DNA of 64,000 nt from Dechloromonas sp. (GCA_028689015.1 JAQTXC010000004.1:1-64000), one strand, 5' to 3'; shown: positions 21,169 through 31,395, counted from the stretch's first letter. Notes: generated from the letters alone by a model not told the origin. A program made the numbers and translations.

Positions 21169-22581
21169 ATGAATTTCTATAACGAGATGTACGAGACGGA
21201 CGGTCAAGTCCGGGCGCATTACGCGCGTTACGATGCCTGGCTCAAGGCAACGCCGGCTGAGCGCATTGAACGTAAGCGTGCTGAGGCCGATCTGGCGTTT
21301 CACCGCGTAGGTATTACCTTTGCGGTCTACGGTGAAGAAGCAGGAAAAGAGCGACTGATTCCCTTCGATATCATTCCGCGCATCATTCCTTCCAAAGAAT
21401 GGAAGTCGATGGAGCGAGGCATGCGGCAGCGAGTCAAGGCGCTCAACATGTTCCTGTGGGATATTTACCACGATCAGGAAATTCTAAAGGCCGGGAAAAT
21501 TCCCGCTGAACAGGTCTTGAATAACACCCAGTACCGCAAGGTGATGCAGGGGGTCGATGTGCCGGGGCAGGTTTACGCCCACATCGCCGGGGTCGATCTG
21601 GTACGAGCCGGCGAGGGCGAGTTTTACGTCCTCGAAGACAATTTGCGGGTGCCGTCTGGCGTGTCCTACATGCTTGAGGATCGCAAGATGATGATGCGGC
21701 TTTTCCCTGAGTTGTTCGCCAGGCACAAAGTGGCACCAGTCCAGCACTATCCCGACATGCTGCTGGAGAAGTTGCGTGCCGTGGCGCCGAATGGCGTCAG
21801 CAATCCGACGGTGGTGGTGCTGACCCCGGGGGCTTACAACAGTGCTTACTTCGAACACAGCTTCCTGGCCCAGCAAATGGGGGTCGAACTGGTCGAAGGT
21901 CGTGACCTGTTCGTTAAGGATGAAGTGGTTTATATGCGGACGACCCAAGGGCCGCAGCGCGTTGATGTCATTTATCGACGCATTGACGACGATTTTATGG
22001 ATCCGCTGGCTTTCCGGGCGGATTCCGCATTAGGCGTGCCGGGCATCCTGCGCGCCTACCAGGCCGGTAACGTCACCTTGTCGAATGCTATCGGAACGGG
22101 GGTGGCTGATGACAAGTCGATCTATCCTTATGTGCCGGATATGATCCGTTTCTATCTGGATGAGGAGCCGATCCTTAACAACGTGCCGACTTATATGTGT
22201 CGCAAAAAGGATGATTTGGCCTATGTGCTTGCACACTTGGCAGAACTGGTGGTCAAGGAAGTGCACGGCGCTGGTGGTTACGGCATGTTGGTCGGCCCGG
22301 CGTCGACCAAGGAACAGATCGAGCATTTCCGTCAGTTGCTGATCGCCAAGCCGGACGGCTATATCGCCCAACCGACCCTGGCTTTGTCCAATTGCCCGAC
22401 GTTCGTCGAAGAAGGCATTGCGCCACGACATCTCGATCTACGCCCCTTTGTCTTGTCCTCGGGCAAGTGCGTCAATATGGTGCCAGGTGGCCTGACCCGC
22501 GTCGCGTTGACCAAGGGGTCGCTGGTGGTCAACTCGTCGCAGGGCGGTGGGACCAAGGACACCTGGGTCCTCGAAGACTGA
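21169..22581 (+). CDS. circularly permuted type 2 ATP-grasp protein (split form)
   Basis: MYETDGQVRAHYARYDAWL..., GVSYMLEDRKMMMRLFPELF, VVLTPGAYNSAYFEHSFLAQQMGVELVEGRDLFV, VKEVHGAGGYGMLVGP, SQGGGTKDTWVLED. Confidence 0.93.
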   Translation: MNFYNEMYETDGQVRAHYARYDAWLKATPAERIERKRAEADLAFHRVGITFAVYGEEAGKERLIPFDIIPRIIPSKEWKSMERGMRQRVKALNMFLWDIYHDQEILKAGKIPAEQVLNNTQYRKVMQGVDVPGQVYAHIAGVDLVRAGEGEFYVLEDNLRVPSGVSYMLEDRKMMMRLFPELFARHKVAPVQHYPDMLLEKLRAVAPNGVSNPTVVVLTPGAYNSAYFEHSFLAQQMGVELVEGRDLFVKDEVVYMRTTQGPQRVDVIYRRIDDDFMDPLAFRADSALGVPGILRAYQAGNVTLSNAIGTGVADDKSIYPYVPDMIRFYLDEEPILNNVPTYMCRKKDDLAYVLAHLAELVVKEVHGAGGYGMLVGPASTKEQIEHFRQLLIAKPDGYIAQPTLALSNCPTFVEEGIAPRHLDLRPFVLSSGKCVNMVPGGLTRVALTKGSLVVNSSQGGGTKDTWVLED

Positions 22582-22596
22582 TTACGGAGAACAAAC

Positions 22597-23544
22597 ATGC
22601 TATCGCGTACTGCTGATCACCTGTTCTGGATGTCTCGCTACATTGAACGGGCTGAAAACCTGGCCCGCCTGCTCGATGTCACCTGGCAGATGTCGCTGGT
22701 GCCGCAATCCGAGGAGGCGGCGAATCAGAACTGGAATGCCATCATCGGTCTGAACAGCCTCGAAGCGGCGTATGCCGCCAAGTATTCTGCGGTCAACAGC
22801 GACAATGTGCTGCATTTCATGGTGAGTGATCCGGATAATTACGCCTCGATCACCAGCTGCCTGCGTTTGGCGCGGGAAAACGCACATGCCGTGCGTGGCA
22901 CGATTACCACAGAAATGTGGGAAACAATGAATGCCACCTGGCTGGAGGCGCGGGGCAAGAGCTTCGAGCACATTATCAATGCCGGGATCGGCGAGTTTTT
23001 CGAATGGGTCAAGATGCGTTCCTCGCTGGCCCGCGGGACGACGCTCGGCACCTTGCTACAAGACGAATCCTTCCACTTCATCCGTTTGGGGACCCTGCTC
23101 GAGCGGGCCGATAACACGGCGCGGATTCTCGATGTCAAATATCACGTTCTGCGCCCCCATGGCGACGAAGGGGCGACCGATTTCTATCAGTGGGGCGCCC
23201 TGCTGCGCTCGGTGTCCGCATTCGAGGTTTATCGCAAGGCTTATCGCGATGTGATTACCCCGGAGCGGGTGGCTGAACTGTTGATCCTGCGCAATGACAT
23301 GCCGCGTTCGCTGCATTTCTGCATGAATGGCGTCCTGAAAAATCTTGAGCTGATTGCCAACAGTCATTCCGGTGAAACGCTGCGTCAGGTTGGTTTGTTG
23401 CATGCCCAACTGCACTATGCCCGAGTTGAAGATATCCTGGCGCATGGTTTGCACCAGTGGCTGACCGATTTCATGGATCGGATCTATGCCTTGGGTGATG
23501 GCATCAGCAAGGATTTTCTGGTGCCGATGGCAGAGGCTGCCTGA
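22597..23544 (+). CDS. alpha-E domain protein (split form)
   Basis: MLSRTADHLFWMSRYIERAENLARLLDVTWQM; RLGTLLERADNTARILDVKYHVL; directly downstream of the ATP-grasp gene. Confidence 0.92.
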   Translation: MLSRTADHLFWMSRYIERAENLARLLDVTWQMSLVPQSEEAANQNWNAIIGLNSLEAAYAAKYSAVNSDNVLHFMVSDPDNYASITSCLRLARENAHAVRGTITTEMWETMNATWLEARGKSFEHIINAGIGEFFEWVKMRSSLARGTTLGTLLQDESFHFIRLGTLLERADNTARILDVKYHVLRPHGDEGATDFYQWGALLRSVSAFEVYRKAYRDVITPERVAELLILRNDMPRSLHFCMNGVLKNLELIANSHSGETLRQVGLLHAQLHYARVEDILAHGLHQWLTDFMDRIYALGDGISKDFLVPMAEAA

Positions 23545-23555
23545 CTGTGCCTGGA

Positions 23556-23684
23556 TCAGGCGGTGGCTTTGGCCGCCGTCGCTGATTCAGAGGGCAGCGG
23601 CATGCGGCACAGTGTGACCGCTGCTTTTTGCGCCGGTTCAACCACACGACGCAGGGCACTCAGACCGATCAGCAGGCGATCCAT
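23556..23684 (-). CDS. small ORF (42 aa) or gene remnant
   Basis: My translation: MDRLLIGLSALRRVVEPAQKAAVTLCRMPLPSESATAAKATA*; below ORF-track cutoff; no recognised homology. Confidence 0.2.
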   Translation of the reverse strand: MDRLLIGLSALRRVVEPAQKAAVTLCRMPLPSESATAAKATA

Positions 23685-23923
23685 TGCTTCGATTCTGAGT
23701 TAGTCACGCGCTCCGCTGTCTTGCAAATGCGCTTTGGTGGTAATCCAACTCGAAGGCGCCGCCGATCAGGGCGCCGGGGTTGATGCCATCCATCTGCTGC
23801 TATCCCGTTTTGTCAACTTGCAGATTGAACTTCAGCCAGACGAGCGTCAACCGGTGGGCTGGCGGGGCGGTGCTAGAATTCGCCGCTTTGCATGTCCCGG
23901 CCGGGCCGGGGGAACGGGGTGCC

Positions 23924-25141
23924 ATGTATTTCGATGTCATTATCATGGGGGCCGGGGCGGCCGGCATGATGTGCGCGGCGCAAGCCGGCCGGCGGGGGCG
24001 GCGGGTGCTGCTGATTGATCACGCCGAAAAACTGGCTGAACGCATCCGCATTTCCGGCGGTGGTCGCTGCAATTTCACCAACCGGACAGTCAGCGCCGAT
24101 CATTACCTGTCACAAAACCCGCACTTCTGCCGCTCGGCGCTGGCGCGTTTTACCCCGAACGATTTCATCGCCCTACTGGAAAAGCGGCGTATTTCTTATC
24201 ATGAACGCGAACAGGGTCAATTGTTTTGCGATGACTCGGCCGAGGACATCATCGCCATGCTGCGTGATGCCTGCGACGAGGCCGGTGTGCAATGGGCCAT
24301 GCCGTGTGCGGTGCAGGGCATTGAGGCTCGGTCAGCGGGCAGCGCCCGCGGTGCGTTCGCGGTCGACAGCACGCAAGGGCGTTTTTCTGCCGAATCGCTG
24401 GTGGTGGCAACGGGGGGGCTGGCCATTCCGAAAATAGGCGCGACCCCCTTTGGCTATCGTCTGGCCGAGCAGTTTGGTCTTCCGGTGGTGCCGCCACGGC
24501 CGGCCCTGGTGCCATTGGCACTGGCCCCGGAACTGCTCGAACCCCTGAAGCCAATGGCCGGAACCACGCTTGATGCCAGTGCCCGCTTTGCCGATGCGGC
24601 ATTTCGCGAGAATGTGCTGATGACCCATCGCGGGCTGTCTGGCCCGGCCATCCTGCAGATTTCCAGTTACTGGCAGATGCAGGAATACGGCAGTGGTAAA
24701 AAGCGACCACTGGAAATCGACCTGTTGCCCGGTATCGACGCCGCGGCGTGGCTGGATGCCCATCGCCAGGGCCGCAGCCATTTACCAAATGTGCTGGCCG
24801 AGTATCTGCCCCGGCGTTTTGCCCACGAATGGTGCGCTTTGTATGGCGGCGATAAGGCACTCAGTCGGCCGATCGGCGAACTGGGTCGCCGTGATCTTGA
24901 ACAGATCGCTCGCCAACTCAATGCCTGGTCGCTGATGCCGGCCGGGACGCTGGGGTTTGCCAAAGCCGAAGTGACGCTGGGCGGTGTGTCGACCGCAGCT
25001 TTGTCGTCAAAAACCATGGCTGCACGGGATGTACCCGGTCTTTACTTCATCGGTGAAGTGGTCGATGTCACCGGCTGGCTGGGGGGGTACAACTTCCAGT
25101 GGGCCTGGTCGTCGGGCTGGGTGGCTGGGCAGTTTGCCTGA
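23924..25141 (+). CDS. BaiN/HI0933-type NAD(P)/FAD-dependent oxidoreductase
   Basis: MYFDVIIMGAGAAGMMCAAQAGRRGRRVLLID, ISGGGRCNFTN, GGVSTAALSSKTMAAR, DVTGWLGGYNFQWAWSSGWVAG. Confidence 0.9.
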   Translation: MYFDVIIMGAGAAGMMCAAQAGRRGRRVLLIDHAEKLAERIRISGGGRCNFTNRTVSADHYLSQNPHFCRSALARFTPNDFIALLEKRRISYHEREQGQLFCDDSAEDIIAMLRDACDEAGVQWAMPCAVQGIEARSAGSARGAFAVDSTQGRFSAESLVVATGGLAIPKIGATPFGYRLAEQFGLPVVPPRPALVPLALAPELLEPLKPMAGTTLDASARFADAAFRENVLMTHRGLSGPAILQISSYWQMQEYGSGKKRPLEIDLLPGIDAAAWLDAHRQGRSHLPNVLAEYLPRRFAHEWCALYGGDKALSRPIGELGRRDLEQIARQLNAWSLMPAGTLGFAKAEVTLGGVSTAALSSKTMAARDVPGLYFIGEVVDVTGWLGGYNFQWAWSSGWVAGQFA

Positions 25142-25161
25142 CCGGGCCCTCGCACCCTCGT

Positions 25162-26781
25162 TCAGTTTTGGTCCTTGAGTATGGCCTTGGCCACGGCTTC
25201 AGCCACCTTGATGCCGTCGACACCGGCGGACAGGATGCCGCCGGCGTAACCGGCACCTTCTCCGGCCGGGTAAAGGCCGCGGGTGTTGATGCTCTGGAAG
25301 TCGTCGCCGCGCTTGATGCGGATCGGCGATGAGGTCCGCGTCTCGACGCCGGTGAGCACCGCGTCGGCCATGGCAAAACCGCGAATTTGCTTGTCGAAGG
25401 CCGGGATCGCTTCACGTAGCGCATCAATGACGTAATCGGGGGCGCAACTGCTCAGGTCGGTCATGTGTACGCCCGGCTGGTAGGACGGATCGACCTGGCC
25501 GAGTGCGGTCGACGGCCGACCGGCGAGAAAATCACCGACGCGCTGGGCTGGTGCGTTGTAGCTGCTGCCGCCGGCAATGAAGGCCTGGCTTTCCCAGTGG
25601 CGCTGAAAATCGATGCCGAGCAAAGGGTTTTGCCGGGCATCGCCGGGGAAGTCGCTGGGGTCGACATTGACCACCAGCGCCGAATTGGCGTTGCGCTCGG
25701 CGCGTGAATACTGGCTCATGCCGTTGGTGACGACGCGACCCGGTTCGGACGTCGCGGCGACCACCTGGCCGCCCGGGCACATGCAGAAGCTGTAGGCGGC
25801 GCGGCCGTTGGCGCAGTGATGCACTAGCTTGTAGTCGGCGGCGCCGAGCAGTTCATTACCGGCGTTGGGGCCGAAGCGGGCCTTGTCGATCAGCGTCTGC
25901 GGGTGCTCGATGCGGAAACCGATGGCGAAGGGCTTGGCTTCGACATAGACGCCGGCGTCGTAAAGCATCTGAAAGGTGTCGCGGGCGCTGTGGCCAATGG
26001 CCAGCACGACGTGTTCGGCAGCAATTTGCTCGCCGCCGGCCAGTTCAACGCCCTTGACCTGATGATTGTCGATCAGGATGCGGTCGACCTTGCTGCCGAA
26101 GTGGATTTCGCCGCCCAGGCCGGTGATCGTCGCCCGCATGGCTTCGACCATTTTGACCAGGCGGAAAGTACCGATATGCGGCTTGCTGACGTACATAATC
26201 TCTTCGGGAGCGCCAGCCTTGACGAACTCTTCCATCACCTTGCGGCCGAGAAAATGAGGGTCCTTGATCTGGCTGTACAGCTTGCCGTCGGAGAAAGTAC
26301 CGGCGCCGCCCTCGCCAAACTGGACGTTCGACTCCGGGTTCAAGGTCTGTTTGCGCCACAGCTCCCAGGTGTCTTTCGTGCGTTCGCGCACCGCTTTGCC
26401 GCGCTCAAGGATGATCGGCTTGAAGCCCATCTGCGCCAGTAGCAGCCCGGCCAGCAAGCCGCAGGGGCCGGTACCGATGACGACTGGACGCGTCGTCAGT
26501 TCGGCCGGGGCCTGGGCGATGTAGCGGTAACGGGTATCCGGCGCCGGACCGATCTGGCGGTCGTCGGCCAGACGGGCGAGGACGGTGGCCTCGTCCTGTA
26601 CCTCGACATCCAGTGCGTAGATCAGTGTGATCGCATTTTTCTTGCGTGCGTCATGGCTGCGCTTAAAGATGCTGACCTTGAGCAATTGCGCGTCGCTAAT
26701 GCCAAGGCGATTGACGATGGCTGGGCGCAGGGCGTCCGCAGGGTGGTCGAGGGGGAGTTTGAGTTCGGAAATTCGCAACAT
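25162..26781 (-). CDS. FAD-dependent dehydrogenase, COG2509-like
   Basis: PVVIGTGPCGLLAGLLLAQMGFKPIILERGKAVRERTKDTW, NVQFGEGGAGTFSDGKLYSQIKD, YPAGEGAGYAGGILSAGVDGIKVAEAV. Confidence 0.88.
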   Translation of the reverse strand: MLRISELKLPLDHPADALRPAIVNRLGISDAQLLKVSIFKRSHDARKKNAITLIYALDVEVQDEATVLARLADDRQIGPAPDTRYRYIAQAPAELTTRPVVIGTGPCGLLAGLLLAQMGFKPIILERGKAVRERTKDTWELWRKQTLNPESNVQFGEGGAGTFSDGKLYSQIKDPHFLGRKVMEEFVKAGAPEEIMYVSKPHIGTFRLVKMVEAMRATITGLGGEIHFGSKVDRILIDNHQVKGVELAGGEQIAAEHVVLAIGHSARDTFQMLYDAGVYVEAKPFAIGFRIEHPQTLIDKARFGPNAGNELLGAADYKLVHHCANGRAAYSFCMCPGGQVVAATSEPGRVVTNGMSQYSRAERNANSALVVNVDPSDFPGDARQNPLLGIDFQRHWESQAFIAGGSSYNAPAQRVGDFLAGRPSTALGQVDPSYQPGVHMTDLSSCAPDYVIDALREAIPAFDKQIRGFAMADAVLTGVETRTSSPIRIKRGDDFQSINTRGLYPAGEGAGYAGGILSAGVDGIKVAEAVAKAILKDQN

Positions 26782-26796
26782 GTGTGACGGGCCCGC

Positions 26797-27252
26797 TCAG
26801 CGGCTCTTGAAAGTCTTGTGGCAGTCCTGGCAGGTCTCGTGCACCGTTTTGTAGGCGGCGCGCACTTGGCTTTCATCCTTGCCGTGGGCGGTGGCCAGCA
26901 ACAAGTCGGTGGCGCGCAGGAAGGCGTCGCGGCGCTCGGCAAACACAGCGGGCTGTTGCCAGATGGCCGGCGTGCCCTTGGACGGTGGGTAATGCGTGTC
27001 GGCCGCAAAAAGTGGCCAGGGCGCATCGCGCAGGGTTGACAGGCGTTCGGCCAAGGCTTCGAATTTGTCAGCTTCGTAGCGATCCTGGCGCAACATGGTG
27101 CCCATCGGCTCGAAGACGCGCAGGATCTCCTTGAATGCCGTTTGCCGCGTTTTGACCGGTTGGCCGGGGCGGGTGTCCTCGGGTTCACCACAGGCCGTCA
27201 GAACAGCGACGGTCGACAACAAAAGCAGGGCATTTTTCAGCGAGATGGACAT
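26797..27252 (-). CDS. cytochrome c'-like (class II) lipoprotein
   Basis: Lipobox LLLLSTVAVLTACG; C-terminal CQDCHKTFKSR heme site; start MSISLKNALL at 27252. Confidence 0.85.
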   Translation of the reverse strand: MSISLKNALLLLSTVAVLTACGEPEDTRPGQPVKTRQTAFKEILRVFEPMGTMLRQDRYEADKFEALAERLSTLRDAPWPLFAADTHYPPSKGTPAIWQQPAVFAERRDAFLRATDLLLATAHGKDESQVRAAYKTVHETCQDCHKTFKSR

Positions 27253-27387
27253 GGCCAGGTCGGTTCGGAAGGAAAGCGGAGGGTGATTATACGGTGCCCG
27301 GTAAACGGGCGGGAGATGCTTACATTTGCTGACGTCTGCCAGGGGCTGCGGGCATAATGCAGCGATTGTCCATTTCATTTGAACGAC

Positions 27388-27813
27388 ATGCAGCAGACAA
27401 TCAGTTTCATTACCTTGGGGGTCTCTGACTTGGCGCGCAGTCGGGCTTTTTATGGCGCGCTGGGCTGGCAGGAGGCGGCGGCCAGTCAAGCCGAGGTGGC
27501 TTTCTTCCAGGCGGGCGGTGTCGTGCTGGCGCTTTTTCCACGTCAGGCGCTGGCCGAAGACGCCGGGGTGGCTTCGGCCGGCCAGGGCTTTGCCGGGTTT
27601 TCTCTGGCGCATAACGTGACTTCCGAGGCTGCCGTCGATAGCCTGCTGGCGGCTGCGCAGGCGGTGGGGGCGACGTGTCCGCAGCCGGCCAGTCGGGCGC
27701 CCTGGGGCGGTTATCGTGGCTATTTTGCCGACCCTGACGGCTTCCTGTGGGAGGTCTGTTTCAATCCCTTCATGCCCTTGGCCAGCGATGGCAGCTTGCG
27801 GCTGGCCGAGTGA
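27388..27813 (+). CDS. VOC-family (glyoxalase/bleomycin-resistance fold) protein
   Basis: FITLGVSDLARSRAFYGALGWQ, GYFADPDGFLWEVCFNP. Confidence 0.87.
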   Translation: MQQTISFITLGVSDLARSRAFYGALGWQEAAASQAEVAFFQAGGVVLALFPRQALAEDAGVASAGQGFAGFSLAHNVTSEAAVDSLLAAAQAVGATCPQPASRAPWGGYRGYFADPDGFLWEVCFNPFMPLASDGSLRLAE

Positions 27814-27960
27814 GCGGGGATGCACTGTTGTGGTGCATTCCTGCTGTCATGGAGCCTTCACCGAGTGCGTGGCAGAATTGACCACTCGAATAATCAGTGG
27901 CTTACAGGCTGGTTCGCCTTTTGCTTTTAATCACGCAGTCATCTTGCCCGGAGCAAACTT

Positions 27961-30900
27961 GTGTCCATTCATGTCGCACTGAATCACGTAACCAAATATA
28001 GCTACGACCGCCTGATCAATCTGGGTCCGCAGGTTATCCGCCTGCGTCCCTGCCCGCACTCGCGCAGCCGCATTCTTTCCTATTCGCTGAAGATCGGTCC
28101 GGAAACGCATTTCATCAACTGGCAACAAGATCCGCAGGGCAATTACCTGGCCCGCCTGGTCTTCCCGGAAAAGACCCGCGAACTGTCGATCGAAGTCGAT
28201 CTGGTCGCTGAAATGTCGGTCATCAATCCCTTTGATTTCTTCCTTGAGCCGTACGCCGAGGAATTTCCCTTCACCTACGAAGCCTGGCAGCGCCATGAGC
28301 TGATGCCTTACCTGTACAAGGTGGCGGGCGGCGACTTGTTTGATCGCTACGTGGCGGCTATTCCGTTAGAGAAAAAGCGCAGTGTCGATTTCCTGGTCGC
28401 GCTCAATGCCCAGGTGCAGCGCGACATCAGCTACACCATTCGCATGGAGCCCGGCGTGCAGACGCCGGAGGAAACGCTGACCAAGCGTTCCGGTTCCTGT
28501 CGCGATACGGCCTGGTTGCTGGTACAGATCCTGCGTCATCTCGGTCTGGCGGCGCGTTTCGTTTCCGGCTATCTGGTCCAGTTGACCGCAGACGTCAAAT
28601 CGCTCGACGGTCCCTCCGGGCCAGAGGCTGATTTCACTGACTTGCATGCCTGGTGCGAGGTTTATTTGCCCGGCGCTGGCTGGGTCGGGCTCGATCCGAC
28701 CTCTGGCTTGTTTGCCGGTGAAGGCCATATCCCGCTGGCCTGTACGCCGGAACCGGCCTCAGCAGCCCCCTTGACTGGGGTGCTGGACGAGTGCGAAACC
28801 GAGTTCAGTCACCACATGCAGGTCACCCGGGTGTGGGAAGCACCACGAGTCACCAAACCCTATAGCGATGCGCAATGGGTTGAGATCGAAGGCCTCGGTC
28901 ATCAGATCGACGAAGAATTGCAGCGCATGGATGTGCGTCTGACGCAGGGGGGCGAGCCGACCTTTGTCGCGGTCGACGACCCGGATGGCGCAGAATGGAA
29001 TACCGCTGCGATGGGGCCGACCAAGCGGTATTTCGCGGCTGACCTGTTCCATCGTTTGCGCGAAAAATACGCCGCCAATGGCCTGATGCATTTCGGTCAG
29101 GGCAAGTGGTATCCCGGTGAGCAATTGCCGCGCTGGTCGCTTAACTGCTTCTGGCGCAAGGATGGTGAGCCGATCTGGAATTCGCCGGCACTCTATGCCG
29201 ATGAGCGCAAGGACTACCACGTCAGCGCCGAGCAGGCTGGACAGTTCCTCAAGCGGGTTGCCGAGCGCCTGGGCGTGACTGCCGAGCACGTCTTCCCGGC
29301 GTTCGAGGATGTCTATTACTACATGTGGCGTGAGCGCCGGCTACCGGGCAATGTCGATCCTTTTGATTCTCGGGTTGACGACGCCCTGGAGCGCGAGCGC
29401 CTGATGAAGGTGTTTACCCAGGGGATGACGCATACCGTCGGCCATGTCCTGCCGATCATGAAGAATGTCTGGAATCAGTGGCAGACCGGGCCATGGTTCC
29501 TGCGTGCTGAACGTTGCTACCTGTTCCCGGGCGATTCGGCCATGGGCTATCGCCTGCCGATCGACTCCCAGCCGTGGACGGCGACGAGCGACTACCCCTA
29601 TGTCAACGTGCCGGATGCTGAAACGGCGACCGATCCGTTGGCCAGTTATCAAGCTTTGCGGGCCCGGGTGGATGGTCAGCGCGACAGCGCCACGCCGATC
29701 CGCCAGCAGATGCGTGGCCAGGCCGAGGGCTGGCAGGCGATCGGGCCGGATGGCAAGGCGCGGGCCTGGGCCAAGCCGTCGGATACCGTGCCGGGATTCA
29801 AGGAATCCGCCGCCTGGATTACTCGCCTGGCGATGTGTGCCGAGCCGCGTGACGGCAAGCTTTACATCTTCATGCCGCCGACGCAGACGCTGGATGATTA
29901 TCTGGAAGTGGTGGCCGCAGTCGAGGCGACGGCCGAGGAAATGTCCTTGCCCATCATCATGGAGGGCTACGAGCCGCCGTCCGACCCGCGGATGACGCAT
30001 TTCCGCGTGACGCCGGATCCGGGCGTGATCGAAGTCAATATTCATCCGGCCAAGAGTTGGGATCAACTGGTCGACCAGACCACCCATCTCTACGAATCGG
30101 CCTACTACTCGCGCCTGACCACCGAAAAATTCATGCTCGACGGTCGTCATACCGGGACGGGGGGCGGTAATCACTTCGTACTCGGCGGCGCAACGCCGAA
30201 TGATTCGCCCTTCCTGCGCCGGCCAGACCTGCTGAAGAGCCTGATCGCCTACTGGCACAATCACCCCAGCCTGTCCTACCTGTTTTCTGGCTTGTTCATC
30301 GGGCCGACCAGCCAGGCGCCGCGTGTTGATGAGGCGCGCAACGACAGCCTGTACGAGATGGAAATCGCCTTCAAGCAGATTCCAAATCCCGGTGGTTTTG
30401 TGCCGCCCTGGCTGGTCGACCGTATCCTGCGCAATTTGCTGATCGACGTGACGGGTAATACGCACCGCGCCGAGTTCTGCATCGACAAGCTCTATTCACC
30501 GGATGGCCCGACTGGTCGCTTGGGCCTGCTTGAATTGCGCGCTTTTGAAATGCCGCCGCATGCCCGCATGTCGCTGGCCCAGCAACTCTTGCTACGTGGC
30601 CTGCTGGCCCGTTTCTGGAAGATGCCCTATACCCCGCCCAAGCTGGCGCGCTGGGGCACCGAGTTGCACGACCGCTTCATGCTGCCGCATTTTGTCGAGC
30701 AGGATTTTGCCGATGTGATGGAAGAAATGCAGCAGGCCGGTTTTGGCTTCAAGAAAGAATGGTTTGCCCCACATTTCGAATTCCGCTTCCCGAAATACGG
30801 CGATTTCGCCGTCAAAGGAATCGAATTCGAATTGCGGCATGCGCTGGAGCCCTGGCATGTCATGGGCGAGGAGGGGGGCGCCGGGGCAACCGTGCGTTAC

Positions 30901-31326
30901 GTCGATTCCTCAGTTGAGCGCGTTCAGGTCAAAGTGACCGGCATGGCACCGGATCGCTATGTGCTGACCTGTAACGGCGAACCCGTGCCGCTGACCAACA
31001 CCGGCAAGAACGGCGAGTTCGTTGCTGGCGTGCGCTACCGCGCCTGGCAACCAGAATCCTGTTTGCATCCGACCATCGGCGTGCATGCACCGCTGGTCTT
31101 CGATATCGTCGATACCTGGATGCAGCGCTCATTGGGTGGTTGTCAATACCACGTGGCGCATCCGGGTGGGCGTAGTTACGATGTTTTCCCGGTCAATGCC
31201 TTCGAGGCCGAAAGTCGACGTCTGGCACGTTTCTTCCGCTTCGGTCATACCCCTGGGCAAATGCAGGTCAAGCCGCTTGAGGTCAGCGCCGAGCATCCGT
31301 TTACGTTAGACTTGCGCCGCAGGTAA
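27961..31326 (+). CDS. transglutaminase-fold protein with DUF2126 C-terminal region (1121 aa)
   Basis: N-terminal Cys-His-Asp triad candidates RSGSCRDTAWLLVQILRHLGLAARFVSGYL, DLHAWCEVYL, GLDPTSG; C-terminal RLTQGGEPTFVAVDDPDGAEWN, LDGRHTGTGGGNHFVLGGATPNDSPFLRRPDLL. Confidence 0.93.
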   Translation: MSIHVALNHVTKYSYDRLINLGPQVIRLRPCPHSRSRILSYSLKIGPETHFINWQQDPQGNYLARLVFPEKTRELSIEVDLVAEMSVINPFDFFLEPYAEEFPFTYEAWQRHELMPYLYKVAGGDLFDRYVAAIPLEKKRSVDFLVALNAQVQRDISYTIRMEPGVQTPEETLTKRSGSCRDTAWLLVQILRHLGLAARFVSGYLVQLTADVKSLDGPSGPEADFTDLHAWCEVYLPGAGWVGLDPTSGLFAGEGHIPLACTPEPASAAPLTGVLDECETEFSHHMQVTRVWEAPRVTKPYSDAQWVEIEGLGHQIDEELQRMDVRLTQGGEPTFVAVDDPDGAEWNTAAMGPTKRYFAADLFHRLREKYAANGLMHFGQGKWYPGEQLPRWSLNCFWRKDGEPIWNSPALYADERKDYHVSAEQAGQFLKRVAERLGVTAEHVFPAFEDVYYYMWRERRLPGNVDPFDSRVDDALERERLMKVFTQGMTHTVGHVLPIMKNVWNQWQTGPWFLRAERCYLFPGDSAMGYRLPIDSQPWTATSDYPYVNVPDAETATDPLASYQALRARVDGQRDSATPIRQQMRGQAEGWQAIGPDGKARAWAKPSDTVPGFKESAAWITRLAMCAEPRDGKLYIFMPPTQTLDDYLEVVAAVEATAEEMSLPIIMEGYEPPSDPRMTHFRVTPDPGVIEVNIHPAKSWDQLVDQTTHLYESAYYSRLTTEKFMLDGRHTGTGGGNHFVLGGATPNDSPFLRRPDLLKSLIAYWHNHPSLSYLFSGLFIGPTSQAPRVDEARNDSLYEMEIAFKQIPNPGGFVPPWLVDRILRNLLIDVTGNTHRAEFCIDKLYSPDGPTGRLGLLELRAFEMPPHARMSLAQQLLLRGLLARFWKMPYTPPKLARWGTELHDRFMLPHFVEQDFADVMEEMQQAGFGFKKEWFAPHFEFRFPKYGDFAVKGIEFELRHALEPWHVMGEEGGAGATVRYVDSSVERVQVKVTGMAPDRYVLTCNGEPVPLTNTGKNGEFVAGVRYRAWQPESCLHPTIGVHAPLVFDIVDTWMQRSLGGCQYHVAHPGGRSYDVFPVNAFEAESRRLARFFRFGHTPGQMQVKPLEVSAEHPFTLDLRRR

Positions 31327-31337
31327 TTAATTGTAAA

Positions 31338-31361
31338 ACCGCATGTTTTTTGCGGTCGACC
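31338..31361. repeat. ACCGCA/TGCGGT hairpin with GCGGTCGACC core after DUF2126 gene stop
   Basis: ACCGCA (31338-31343), loop, TGCGGT (31351-31356); read directly. Confidence 0.5.
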
Positions 31362-31365
31362 CTAA

Positions 31366-31395
31366 AAACAGGCCGATAAACGGCCTGTTTCTTTT
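31366..31395 (+). terminator. terminator/attenuator-like hairpin inside the ATP-grasp/transglutaminase cluster
   Basis: AAACAGGCCG-ATAAA-CGGCCTGTTT followed by CTTTT; 8 bp before the ATG at 31404. Confidence 0.75.

Noticed and set aside
27253-27825. N-terminal extension of the cytochrome ORF (26797..27825)
   Set aside because: The extension is antisense to the VOC gene; the lipoprotein signal starting at 27252 marks the real start.
27820-27900. Short dyads ATGCAC-N7-GTGCAT and CCACT-N9-AGTGG upstream of the DUF2126 gene
   Set aside because: Short arms, long spacers, no clear promoter; expected by chance at this length, so not reported as features.
29341-30465. 374-aa minus-strand ORF inside the DUF2126 gene
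   Set aside because: Antisense to a coherent 1121-aa protein; R/H/G-rich with no motif; not evidence for a nested gene.
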